DNA from: a bacterium
Lineage (GTDB): Bacteria; Bdellovibrionota_C; UBA2361; OMII01
Assembly (NCBI GenBank): GCA_017853915.1
Contig: JAFMIS010000113.1
Location: forward strand, 1-7,801
DNA length: 7,801 nt
Direction: 5' to 3'
This document shows positions 1 to 5,366 of the stretch, one piece after another (the first letter of the stretch is position 1; each line of letters opens with the position of its first letter). The position numbers and the translations under genes were made by a program. The notes beneath the pieces were generated by a model, which had not been told where the DNA came from, ran no database searches, and saw nothing but the letters and a program-made list of their open reading frames with translations.

Positions 1-314
1 CAAAACGAGAGGGTCTTGAGAGAGCAGGCTATACAATTACTGATACGCAGAAGTTCCTTAACCTTTCCGACGAGGAGATGGCGGTCATCGATCTGAAAAT
101 CAGCCTCGTTCAAAAGCTCAAGGATGTACGGAAGGCTGCCGGCGTGACTCAAAAGCAATTAGCTAAGCTGATGAAGTCTAGCCAATCGCGAGTTGCCATG
201 CTTGAAAGCGGATCTTCTGATGCCAGCTTAGAGCTGATCTGTAAGGCGCTTTTTGTTCTTGGTATTTCCTCAAAGGAACTGGGAAAAACGATCTCGTCAA
301 CTAAGGCAGCTTAG
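1..314 (+). CDS. XRE-family helix-turn-helix regulator, 5'-truncated by the window edge
   Basis: The reading frame is open from base 3 to the TAG at 312-314, giving 103 visible codons. A Met codon at 78 is an internal start at best: the upstream residues (KREGLERAGYTITDTQKFL, then NLSDEE) read as coding and match the usual N-terminal extension of this small XRE family, so the real start is probably a few codons before the window. A Cro/C1-type DNA-binding fold follows, with helix 2 and recognition helix in GVTQKQLAKLMKSSQSRVAMLE and a C-terminal helix SLELICKALFVLGIS. The protein should bind DNA as a small cytoplasmic regulator. Members of this family can be the antitoxin of HigBA/RelE-like pairs, with the toxin encoded just upstream; that region is not visible here, so the toxin-antitoxin role is only a possibility. 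The HTH assignment is firm; the regulated target is unknown. Confidence 0.85.
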   Translation, partial: KREGLERAGYTITDTQKFLNLSDEEMAVIDLKISLVQKLKDVRKAAGVTQKQLAKLMKSSQSRVAMLESGSSDASLELICKALFVLGISSKELGKTISSTKAA

Positions 315-328
315 GAAGAACGCTACCT

Positions 329-358
329 GGCAAAGGCACGCGATAGCCGGGCTTTGCC
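329..358 (+). terminator. Hairpin after the HTH gene, possible terminator
   Basis: A 7-bp perfect stem (GGCAAAG at 329-335 with CTTTGCC at 352-358) encloses a 16-nt loop, 15 nt after the stop codon of the HTH gene. It is followed by a C-rich run rather than a T-tract, so it is a weak candidate for an intrinsic terminator; it may instead only stabilise the mRNA 3' end. Confidence 0.3.
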
Positions 359-528
359 TCCCCCCTCAAGGTTATACCAGGCGATCCGGTGGATAGTCGG
401 ATGATCCACTTGTCATCCATCACACCGTGGAATAGGGGGCATCGCTGGGTACTGGAGGGTATCCGACCTGAGCCTCTCGGTGCTCGTAATATCACGAAGA
501 AACAGGGGAATCGGTTCTGGATGTTTCA
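359..528. other. Non-coding spacer with a two-tier hairpin
   Basis: I find no credible gene here. A nested inverted repeat lies at 387-427: outer stem CGGTG (387-391) with CACCG (423-427), inner stem GGATGA (399-404) with TCATCC (413-418) around an 8-nt loop. This could be part of a structured RNA or an mRNA 3' end, but no known RNA family is recognisable and no clear promoter was seen. Confidence 0.3.
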
Positions 529-555
529 GGACTCCCTATGAGTTTCCGGGAGTCC
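529..555 (-). terminator. Hairpin downstream of tRNA-Asp, possible transcript end
   Basis: An 8-bp perfect inverted repeat (GGACTCCC at 529-536, GGGAGTCC at 548-555) with an 11-nt loop lies about 16 nt beyond the 3' end of tRNA-Asp on the minus strand. No T-run follows the stem on that strand, but a run of six Ts directly follows the tRNA CCA (566-571 read in reverse). The pair may mark the end of the tRNA transcript; it is not a textbook intrinsic terminator. Confidence 0.35.
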
Positions 556-571
556 CCAAAGGGATAAAAAA

Positions 572-651
<80 letters not shown>

Positions 652-681
652 AGGAACTGATGTAAGAACGCTCTGGGTCCA

Positions 682-737
682 GGTCCTCCTGGTCGCAATC
701 AAAATCTTGGCTTAGCCAAGTTTTGATCGAGGAGACC
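682..737. repeat. Long imperfect hairpin built on palindrome copy 1
   Basis: The core CTTGGC-TTA-GCCAAG (706-720) is extended by ATCAAAA/TTTTGAT (698-704 with 721-727), CG/CG, TCCT/AGGA and GGTC/GACC, about 23 pairs in all. Every unpaired base (C686, GGT 691-693, CA 696-697, T705) lies on the left arm, so the right arm pairs without interruption. The core has four Ts after it and four As before it, so it resembles a terminator on both strands. It lies between the partial and the intact tRNA-Asp copies. Confidence 0.6.
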
Positions 738-789
738 GAGGAGACTCGCAATCAAAATCTTGGCTTAGCCAAGTTTTGATCGAGGAGAC
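693..789. repeat. Two-copy 44-nt direct repeat at 53-bp period, each with a palindrome
   Basis: Bases 693-736 and 746-789 are identical over 44 nt, beginning TCGCAATCAAAA and ending CGAGGAGAC. The 9-mer CGAGGAGAC occurs a third time at 737-745, completing the 53-bp period. Each copy holds a 30-nt near-perfect palindrome (698-727 and 751-780). The repeat lies in the 146-bp segment separating the intact tRNA-Asp from a copy of its 5' half. There are only two units and the copies abut, so it is not a CRISPR array. It may be a small palindromic mobile repeat or a duplicated terminator-like hairpin. Confidence 0.9.
751..780. repeat. Palindrome copy 2 (terminator-like hairpin)
   Basis: This is an exact copy of the palindrome at 698-727: ATCAAAA, one bulged T, CTTGGC, loop TTA, GCCAAG, TTTTGAT. 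It forms 13 pairs around a 3-nt loop, plus an outer TCG/CGA pairing beyond a CA bulge. Its symmetry, with A4 on one side and T4 on the other, would allow weak intrinsic termination in either direction. It directly follows the tRNA-Asp fragment on the minus strand. Confidence 0.7.
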
Positions 790-794
790 ATAGC

Positions 795-825
795 CGAGCG
801 TTCTAACCAACTGAACTACGACTCC
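795..825 (-). pseudogene. Partial duplicate of tRNA-Asp (5' half only)
   Basis: These 31 bases are identical to 618-648, the first 31 nt of the intact tRNA-Asp: the 5' acceptor strand, position 8-9 bases, complete D arm and nearly all of the 5' anticodon stem. Identity stops on one side exactly at tRNA nucleotide 1 and on the other just before the anticodon loop. No 3' half follows; the tandem palindromic repeat begins instead. It cannot fold as a tRNA. It could be the relic of a tandem tRNA duplication, a recombination or insertion scar, or an expressed tRNA-half-like RNA. The match is certain; its origin is not. Confidence 0.9.
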
Positions 826-882
826 ATTGCGGACTTCTGTGTCAGGGCCTTTAGCAAAGTACCCCGACCACGAAGAGCGAGA

Positions 883-911
883 TAAGTACCTAAAAATGAA
901 CCACAAGTAAA
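883..911 (-). promoter_or_regulatory. Weak candidate promoter reading towards the tRNA-Asp region
   Basis: On the minus strand TTTACT (complement of 906-911) is followed after 17 bases by TACTTA (complement of 883-888), a poor but correctly spaced sigma-70-like pair. Transcription would start about 50 nt before the tRNA-Asp fragment and run through the palindromes to the intact tRNA. No better -35/-10 pair was found between the fragment and the intact gene. This is a guess from spacing and partial consensus. Confidence 0.2.
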
Positions 912-1047
912 GGTCTTGGGGTGGGGGTTTTTCGCGCTCTATGATTGACTGGGCCCTTAGGGGGTGCGAAACAAGGGGTTAGCGCTCTCAGCTACCTGTT
1001 TTCACTCAATATGACTAGTATGCGAGAGCCATAGATTTTGTAATGAC
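912..1047 (+). other. leuS upstream region, no clear promoter
   Basis: This is the leader between the divergent tRNA locus and leuS. It has a G-rich stretch followed by T5 (about 917-932), a TTGACT at 945-950 with no convincing -10 at 17 bases, and TAGTAT at 1016-1021 that could be a -10 without a recognisable -35. I saw no T-box specifier or antiterminator arrangement and no open leader peptide rich in Leu codons. leuS is presumably transcribed from here, but the start site cannot be fixed by eye. Confidence 0.3.
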
Positions 1048-1052
1048 AGAGG
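1048..1052 (+). promoter_or_regulatory. leuS ribosome binding site, selects the GTG start
   Basis: AGAGG at 1048-1052 lies 6 nt before GTG 1059. It directly abuts TTG 1053, too close for that codon to be used, so it decides for the GTG. Confidence 0.65.
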
Positions 1053-1058
1053 TTGCTT

Positions 1059-3773
1059 GTGTCTGAGACTGAACAAAAAACGTACGACCCGAACGCGATT
1101 GAGCCTAAATGGCAGAGGTACTGGGAGGTCAACAATACCTTTAAAACTACCAACTCAGGTAAAGAGAAGATCTATGTCTTGGATATGTTTCCGTACCCCT
1201 CGGGATCCGGCCTTCATGTGGGACATCCGCTTGGATATACGGCTACGGATATTTATTCGCGCTACAAGCGCATGAGGGGTTTTGATGTTCTTCATCCGAT
1301 GGGTTTTGACGCGTTTGGTCTACCCGCGGAGCAGCATGCTGTCGCGACTGGGGAACATCCGGCCATATTGACGAAGAGAAACTGCCAGAATTTCGTTCAA
1401 CAGTTAAAAAGGATCGGACTCTCCTACGACTGGGACCGAGAGGTCGCAACGTGTACCCCGGATTACTATCACTGGACACAGTGGATATTTCTAAAGCTTT
1501 ATAATTCCTGGTTTGACGACACGGCGCAAAAAGCGCGGCCGATTGAAGAGCTGCCGATACCGGAGAATGTGAAAAAACAGGGTCCCCTCGCTGTTCAGGC
1601 ATATCAGGCAGAGCAGCGATTGGCCTATTACGCGGACGCGATGGTGAATTGGTGCCCGGCCCTGGGAACAGTTCTGGCAAATGAAGAGGTCATCGACGGT
1701 AAATCTGAGCGTGGAGGTTATGATGTGATTCGCAAGCCGATGAAGCAGTGGATCTTGCGAATCACAAAGTACTCGGAGCGATTGATTTCTGAGTTAGATG
1801 AGATTGATTGGCCCGAAGCAATTAAGGAGCAGCAGCGAAACTGGATCGGGCGAAAAACTGGGACTGAGATAACCTTCTCGGTCGCAGGCTCCAACGAGCC
1901 GATAGTCGCTTTCACGACCCGTCCGGATACGCTCTTCGGTGTTACCTTTTTTGTCATTGCTCCGGAGCATCCGCTTGTGGAGCTGCTAACAACTGACGAG
2001 CAAAGCTCCAAGGTCAAAGAGTATTGCGAGGCGGCAGCTCGGATGAGCGATTTCGATCGCACCTTTGAGAATCGTAAAAAGACGGGGGTATTCACGGGAG
2101 GTTATGTCCTGAATCCAATTAATCAGGAGCGTGTGCCTGTGTACGTCGGAGATTACGTACTCAGTTCTTATGGTACAGGCGCTGTTATGGGCGTTCCGGC
2201 GCATGATGCCAGAGATTTTGAGTTCGCGCGTACCCTCGGCATAGCAATTCGTCCGGTGATCGCGCCGACGGGCCAGTCCGAGAAAGTGCGGGCCGCGGTG
2301 CAGGGTGGTGCGATGGCGTGGACGGAAGCCGGGAGTATGGTACCGAGCGACGCCGCGGTTGCGCTGGAGCTTCAGTTGGAGGGCATCTCGAATGCAGACG
2401 CGGGCGAAAGGATAACTTCGTGGCTGGAAAAGCGTCGAGTAGGTGTTCGGGTAGTGAACTACAAGCTGCGTGACTGGCTCTTCTCTCGTCAGCGTTATTG
2501 GGGAGAGCCGATACCGATAGTTCATTGGGAAGATGGAACGGTAACTTCGCTCTCAGAGGGCGATTTGCCGCTTATCTTGCCACAGGTGGAGGATTATAAA
2601 CCGTCAGACAGTGGAGAATCTCCGTTGGCGAAAGCCAAAGAGTGGCTTGAGGTAGTGGATCCCAAGACGGGCAGGCGCGGCAAGCGAGAAACTAACACAA
2701 TGCCACAGTGGGCCGGGTCGTGTTGGTATTACTTGCGCTTTATCGATCCGCGGAACCCTAAAGTAGGCTGGGACCCGCAACTCGAAAAGAAGTGGATGCC
2801 GGTTGATCTCTACGTTGGTGGAGCTGAGCATGCGGTGTTGCACCTGTTGTATGCGCGGTTTTGGCACAAGGTCCTCTATGATCTTGGGCATGTTTCGACA
2901 AAGGAGCCTTTTAAGAAACTGTACAATCAGGGCATGGTGCAGTCGTTCGCTTACAAGGATAAACGAGGCGCGTTGGTGCCAGTCGATCTCGTCAAGGAAG
3001 ACGATTCCGGGGCTCCCATTCACACCCAAACAGGAGAGAAGCTTGAGCGTCTTGTCGCCAAGATGTCTAAGTCGCTCAAAAATGTGTATAGCACTGACGA
3101 TGTCATCGCTGAGTATGGCGCTGATACGATGCGGACATACCTGATGTTCATGGGGCCGCTTGATAGCTCTCGTCCCTGGGATCCGAAGGCTATTAGTGGC
3201 AACGCTCGTTTTTTGCGGCGCTCGTTTAATTTGGTTGCCGGAGGATCGGAGACCGGTTTCCGAGAGGTGGTGAGCGAAGAGGTCGAGGCCCCCGCGATTA
3301 AAAAAGCTCTCAACAAAGCCATTAAGAAGATCAGCGAGGACCTTGAAGGGCTGCACTTTAATACCCCGATCTCCACGATGATGGAGCTACTCAACACGAT
3401 TGGGGATAAGCCTGTATCAAAGGATACCCTGCAGAAATTCACCCTTCTGTTGTGTCCCTTTGCGCCACATCTGGCAGAGGAGTTGTGGGAGCGTTTGGGC
3501 CACACAAGTTCCTGCGCGCTTGCCCCGTGGCCAGTATTTGACCCGGCGCATGTGGTCGACGATGTGGTCACGGTTGTAATTCAGATCGGTGGTAAAAAGC
3601 GTGCCACGATAGATGTTCCTCCCTCAATCGCCGAGGCCGAATTAAAGGCTAAGGTGGTGGAAGCCATGGAGGGTTCGCCTTACAAGGTCAGCGCGGCCGA
3701 TCGGTTCATTACGGTCTTCAATCCAGGCACTAAGGTGCCTCGTTTGGTGAACGTGATTTCAGTCGCCGGCTAA
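1059..3773 (+). CDS. leuS: Leucyl-tRNA synthetase
   Basis: Class Ia cytoplasmic enzyme that charges tRNA-Leu with leucine using ATP and hydrolyses mischarged products. From the GTG start it has 904 residues, longer than I recall for E. coli (860) or B. subtilis (about 800). The HIGH motif is HVGH at 53-56, within PYPSGSGLHVGH. The CP1 editing domain has TTRPDT at 286-291 and HDARD at 382-386. KLRDWLFSRQRYWG opens the second catalytic half, and KMSKS is at 668-672. The anticodon-binding helical domain and the C-terminal tRNA-binding domain (ending LVNVISVAG) are present, so the enzyme looks intact. It has an extra segment between Y148 and VNWCPALGT (196 on) and about 41 residues between NQGM (623-626) and KMSKS, where the Bacillus enzyme has about 7. 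The start at GTG fits the upstream AGAGG; a TTG two codons earlier is the alternative. It appears monocistronic or followed by the lipoprotein gene 119 bp later. Confidence 0.97.
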   Translation: MSETEQKTYDPNAIEPKWQRYWEVNNTFKTTNSGKEKIYVLDMFPYPSGSGLHVGHPLGYTATDIYSRYKRMRGFDVLHPMGFDAFGLPAEQHAVATGEHPAILTKRNCQNFVQQLKRIGLSYDWDREVATCTPDYYHWTQWIFLKLYNSWFDDTAQKARPIEELPIPENVKKQGPLAVQAYQAEQRLAYYADAMVNWCPALGTVLANEEVIDGKSERGGYDVIRKPMKQWILRITKYSERLISELDEIDWPEAIKEQQRNWIGRKTGTEITFSVAGSNEPIVAFTTRPDTLFGVTFFVIAPEHPLVELLTTDEQSSKVKEYCEAAARMSDFDRTFENRKKTGVFTGGYVLNPINQERVPVYVGDYVLSSYGTGAVMGVPAHDARDFEFARTLGIAIRPVIAPTGQSEKVRAAVQGGAMAWTEAGSMVPSDAAVALELQLEGISNADAGERITSWLEKRRVGVRVVNYKLRDWLFSRQRYWGEPIPIVHWEDGTVTSLSEGDLPLILPQVEDYKPSDSGESPLAKAKEWLEVVDPKTGRRGKRETNTMPQWAGSCWYYLRFIDPRNPKVGWDPQLEKKWMPVDLYVGGAEHAVLHLLYARFWHKVLYDLGHVSTKEPFKKLYNQGMVQSFAYKDKRGALVPVDLVKEDDSGAPIHTQTGEKLERLVAKMSKSLKNVYSTDDVIAEYGADTMRTYLMFMGPLDSSRPWDPKAISGNARFLRRSFNLVAGGSETGFREVVSEEVEAPAIKKALNKAIKKISEDLEGLHFNTPISTMMELLNTIGDKPVSKDTLQKFTLLLCPFAPHLAEELWERLGHTSSCALAPWPVFDPAHVVDDVVTVVIQIGGKKRATIDVPPSIAEAELKAKVVEAMEGSPYKVSAADRFITVFNPGTKVPRLVNVISVAG

Positions 3774-3850
3774 CATAAGTACGCCACGATTCCGAATTCT
3801 TTTGCGTCGGCAAACCCACTAGGGTAGCCTCTCGCCGAGTATCACAAGCG

Positions 3851-3868
3851 GAGGAGAATAACCTCCTC
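3851..3868 (+). promoter_or_regulatory. Hairpin pairing a strong Shine-Dalgarno-like sequence with its complement
   Basis: GAGGAG (3851-3856) is followed after six bases by its exact complement CTCCTC (3863-3868), just before an ATG at 3872. The purine arm, with the preceding G, forms GGAGGAG, the strongest Shine-Dalgarno-like string in the window, but it lies about 15 nt from ATG 3872 and is sequestered in the stem. It may control translation of the lipoprotein gene or merely be a leader hairpin. Confidence 0.4.
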
Positions 3869-3880
3869 GCTATGTTCATC

Positions 3881-3884
3881 GAGG
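3881..3884 (+). promoter_or_regulatory. Ribosome binding site favouring the second ATG of the lipoprotein gene
   Basis: GAGG at 3881-3884 is 8 nt from ATG 3893. That start places the signal peptide directly at the N-terminus, unlike ATG 3872, which would add seven residues before it. Confidence 0.5.
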
Positions 3885-3892
3885 CTACGACT

Positions 3893-4534
3893 ATGAATAA
3901 ACACGTATCAGCGCTTACCCTCTCCCTCCTGTTCGCGGCGTGCTCGCCGATTCCGTACACAGGGGAGAAGATCTCTGAGACCACAACGCCAACGGGTTTT
4001 AATGTTATCCAGACTTCAACGCGATCGATTCCAGAGGTAGGCAAACTTGCCGGGCAGGAGACGGAATTAACTCAGATAACTGCTACCGTTGATGCGATCG
4101 ATAAGAAGGCGCGCCTGGTTACTCTCAAGACTCAGGATAATCGCTTGGTAACGGTGAGAGCTGGTCGTGAAGTCAAGAATTTCAATCAGCTGAGAAAGGG
4201 AGACTCATTACAGCTCGATTGCTTTGAGGCTGTTGAGTTTGAGATTCGTCAACCGACTCCAGAGGAGCTTCAAGCAGCCGAGGTTGGTATTGAGCTTGCG
4301 GCTCGAGCTGCTGAGGGCGACAAACCCGGGGCGCTTGTGGCTGCTCAACGAATCGACATCCTCACAGTAGAATCGATCGATCGCAAGAAGGAGCTTCTCA
4401 CGCTTCGTGCCCCAGAGGGATTCGTCACCGTGAAAGCGAAGTATCCTGAGAATCTGCGAGTAGTAAAGGTCGGGGATACGGTAGTTGTGAAAAGCTCTGA
4501 GCTCTTTGCCGTTCGAACCGAGCAGGTCGGATAG
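3893..4534 (+). CDS. Small lipoprotein with two copies of a beta-rich module, unknown function
   Basis: From ATG 3893 the product has 213 residues. MNKHVSALTLSLLFAAC is a short lipoprotein signal peptide: a Lys/His N-region, a hydrophobic core at 5-16 and a lipobox FAAC with Cys17 as the lipidation site (Phe at -3 is unusual but tolerated). The mature protein is probably membrane-anchored and extracytoplasmic. After a linker, a module at about 60-117 reads TVDAIDKKARLVTLKTQDN, then VKNFNQLRKGDSLQL. A second at about 155-208 reads VESIDRKKELLTLRAPEGF, then ENLRVVKVGDTVVV. They share the pattern (I/V)xxIDxKxxLxTL...VTV...NxxxxxxGDxxxx, suggesting internal duplication of a small beta-barrel fold, joined by a Glu/Ala-rich helix (122-150). 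Similar 'AID..TRTVTLKGPDG' proteins are common uncharacterised envelope proteins of Gram-negatives. An upstream ATG at 3872 is the alternative start. Its neighbours give no functional hint. Confidence 0.8.
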   Translation: MNKHVSALTLSLLFAACSPIPYTGEKISETTTPTGFNVIQTSTRSIPEVGKLAGQETELTQITATVDAIDKKARLVTLKTQDNRLVTVRAGREVKNFNQLRKGDSLQLDCFEAVEFEIRQPTPEELQAAEVGIELAARAAEGDKPGALVAAQRIDILTVESIDRKKELLTLRAPEGFVTVKAKYPENLRVVKVGDTVVVKSSELFAVRTEQVG

Positions 4535-4542
4535 GGTGTCTT

Positions 4543-4565
4543 GCTCGGGGGCTCGGTCCCTGAGC
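4543..4565 (+). terminator. Hairpin just after the lipoprotein gene
   Basis: GCTCGGGG (4543-4550) pairs with CCCTGAGC (4558-4565), 8 pairs including one G-U, around a 7-nt loop, 8 nt beyond the stop codon. No T-run follows, so it is more likely an mRNA 3'-end stabiliser or part of a two-hairpin termination region than a terminator by itself. Confidence 0.35.
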
Positions 4566-4582
4566 GGGGTAGTCATACCGAT

Positions 4583-4660
4583 GAGAAGCGCCCTCACGAA
4601 AGAGATGCACGGTCTCTCGAGAGTTCTCGGGAGCCGGCTATCTCCGAGAGGGCGCTTTTC
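4583..4660. terminator. Long-range inverted repeat at the convergent junction, probable bidirectional terminator
   Basis: Arms 4583-4595 (GAGAAGCGCCCTC) and 4648-4660 (GAGGGCGCTTTTC) pair over 13 positions with one G-U. The 52-nt interior holds further small stems: AGAGA/TCTCT at 4601-4605 with 4613-4617, and TCTCGG/CCGAGA at 4625-4630 with 4644-4649, the latter competing with the outer arm. T4 closes the right arm on the plus strand. It sits between the convergent lipoprotein and HD-protein genes, the expected place for a shared terminator. The size and branching are larger than a simple terminator, so a structured small RNA or palindromic repeat element is possible. Confidence 0.55.
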
Positions 4661-4679
4661 CGCCTCTCATTCATCATGT

Positions 4680-5282
4680 CTATACACCAAAGAGCTGTTG
4701 ACTGAGGGGCTTCATCGCCTCAATACAATTGGCGGTGTGCTGCTCAAGGGGAATTCCCAGCTCCTCCGCGCCGAGGCGGATATCCTCGCGATTGCATCCG
4801 CGGGCAAAAGCCTTGTCCTTAAATTTTTTCATAACTGATTTAACTTCAAGGTTATGAATAGATTTATCGGGGCGCACAAGAACGCTCGCGGTGATGAGGC
4901 CGGAGAGTTCGTCGACAGCAAAGAGAGTTTTATCCAGGAGGGTAACTCGCGGGGTATTAGTATAGAGAGCATGCCCCATAATCGCTGTACGGAGTTCCTC
5001 CGGATATCCCAACTTCTCTAATATCGAGTTTCCCGCGAAGGGGTGTCCATCCGGCGCTACTGGTTCGGGAAACATCTCATAATCAAAATCGTGGAGAAGC
5101 CCGGTATTGCCCCACAGTTCGAGATCCACGGTCTCTCCGTGAGTCTGAACATGGCTACCGTAAAAATAGCTTCCATACCAACGCATGCACGCTTCAACAG
5201 CGAGAGCGTGATTTAACAAGCTCGTCGACTTGGTGTATTCGTGCAGTAAGGCCAGGGACTCTTCGCGAGTTTTAGTAGACAT
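4680..5282 (-). CDS. HD-domain phosphohydrolase-like protein
   Basis: From ATG 5282 the product has 200 residues with no signal peptide or membrane segment, so it is cytoplasmic. The fold is a compact metal-dependent HD domain: H25 (NHALAVE), the HD pair H64-D65 in GLLHDFDYE, H80, H104 (GHALY) and D124 (AVDELSGLI), consistent with one or two bound metals. The C-terminal part (VRPDKSIHNLEVKSV, then MKKFKDKAFARGCNREDI) matches a widespread family of HD hydrolases whose substrate is not established to my knowledge; nucleotides or phosphomonoesters are plausible. The start at 5282 is chosen because MSTKTREESLALLHEY fits the family N-terminus. An ATG at 5318 would add 12 unconserved-looking residues. 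Neither start has a good Shine-Dalgarno. It is last of the minus-strand gene set, 84 bp after the preceding gene (48 bp if 5318 is used). Confidence 0.85.
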   Translation of the reverse strand: MSTKTREESLALLHEYTKSTSLLNHALAVEACMRWYGSYFYGSHVQTHGETVDLELWGNTGLLHDFDYEMFPEPVAPDGHPFAGNSILEKLGYPEELRTAIMGHALYTNTPRVTLLDKTLFAVDELSGLITASVLVRPDKSIHNLEVKSVMKKFKDKAFARGCNREDIRLGAEELGIPLEQHTANCIEAMKPLSQQLFGV

Positions 5283-5366
5283 AGAGTGATCTGATTCGCA
5301 TCCGCGAGTTGATAGCATTTTCCCGCAGAAGGCAGTTTGCTACGGACTTTCGGAAAACGCTATAGA

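Noticed and set aside
301..495. 64-codon minus-strand frame in the spacer after the HTH gene
   Set aside because: It overlaps hairpins and the HTH 3' end and has Pro/Gly/Arg-rich low-information sequence. There is no supporting evidence that it is coding.
693..789. Possible CRISPR-like array
   Set aside because: Only two 44-nt repeats, separated by 9 bp that are themselves a copy of the repeat end. No variable spacers and no cas genes.
912..1047. G-quadruplex in the leuS leader (G4-T-G5 and later G-runs)
   Set aside because: Only two G-runs are close together; the next lie more than 20 bases away, too far for a standard four-run structure.
912..1052. T-box or leucine leader-peptide control of leuS
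   Set aside because: No T-box-like conserved sequence, no terminator/antiterminator pair and no Leu-rich leader frame could be found by eye.
2604..3356. 250-codon minus-strand open frame inside leuS
   Set aside because: It lies wholly antisense to well-conserved leuS sequence, and its translation shows no recognisable domain; it is a shadow of the coding frame.
4506..4838. 110-codon plus-strand frame over the lipoprotein end, the hairpin region and the HD gene
   Set aside because: It overlaps two real genes and a terminator-like structure, has no credible RBS and shows no recognisable protein features.
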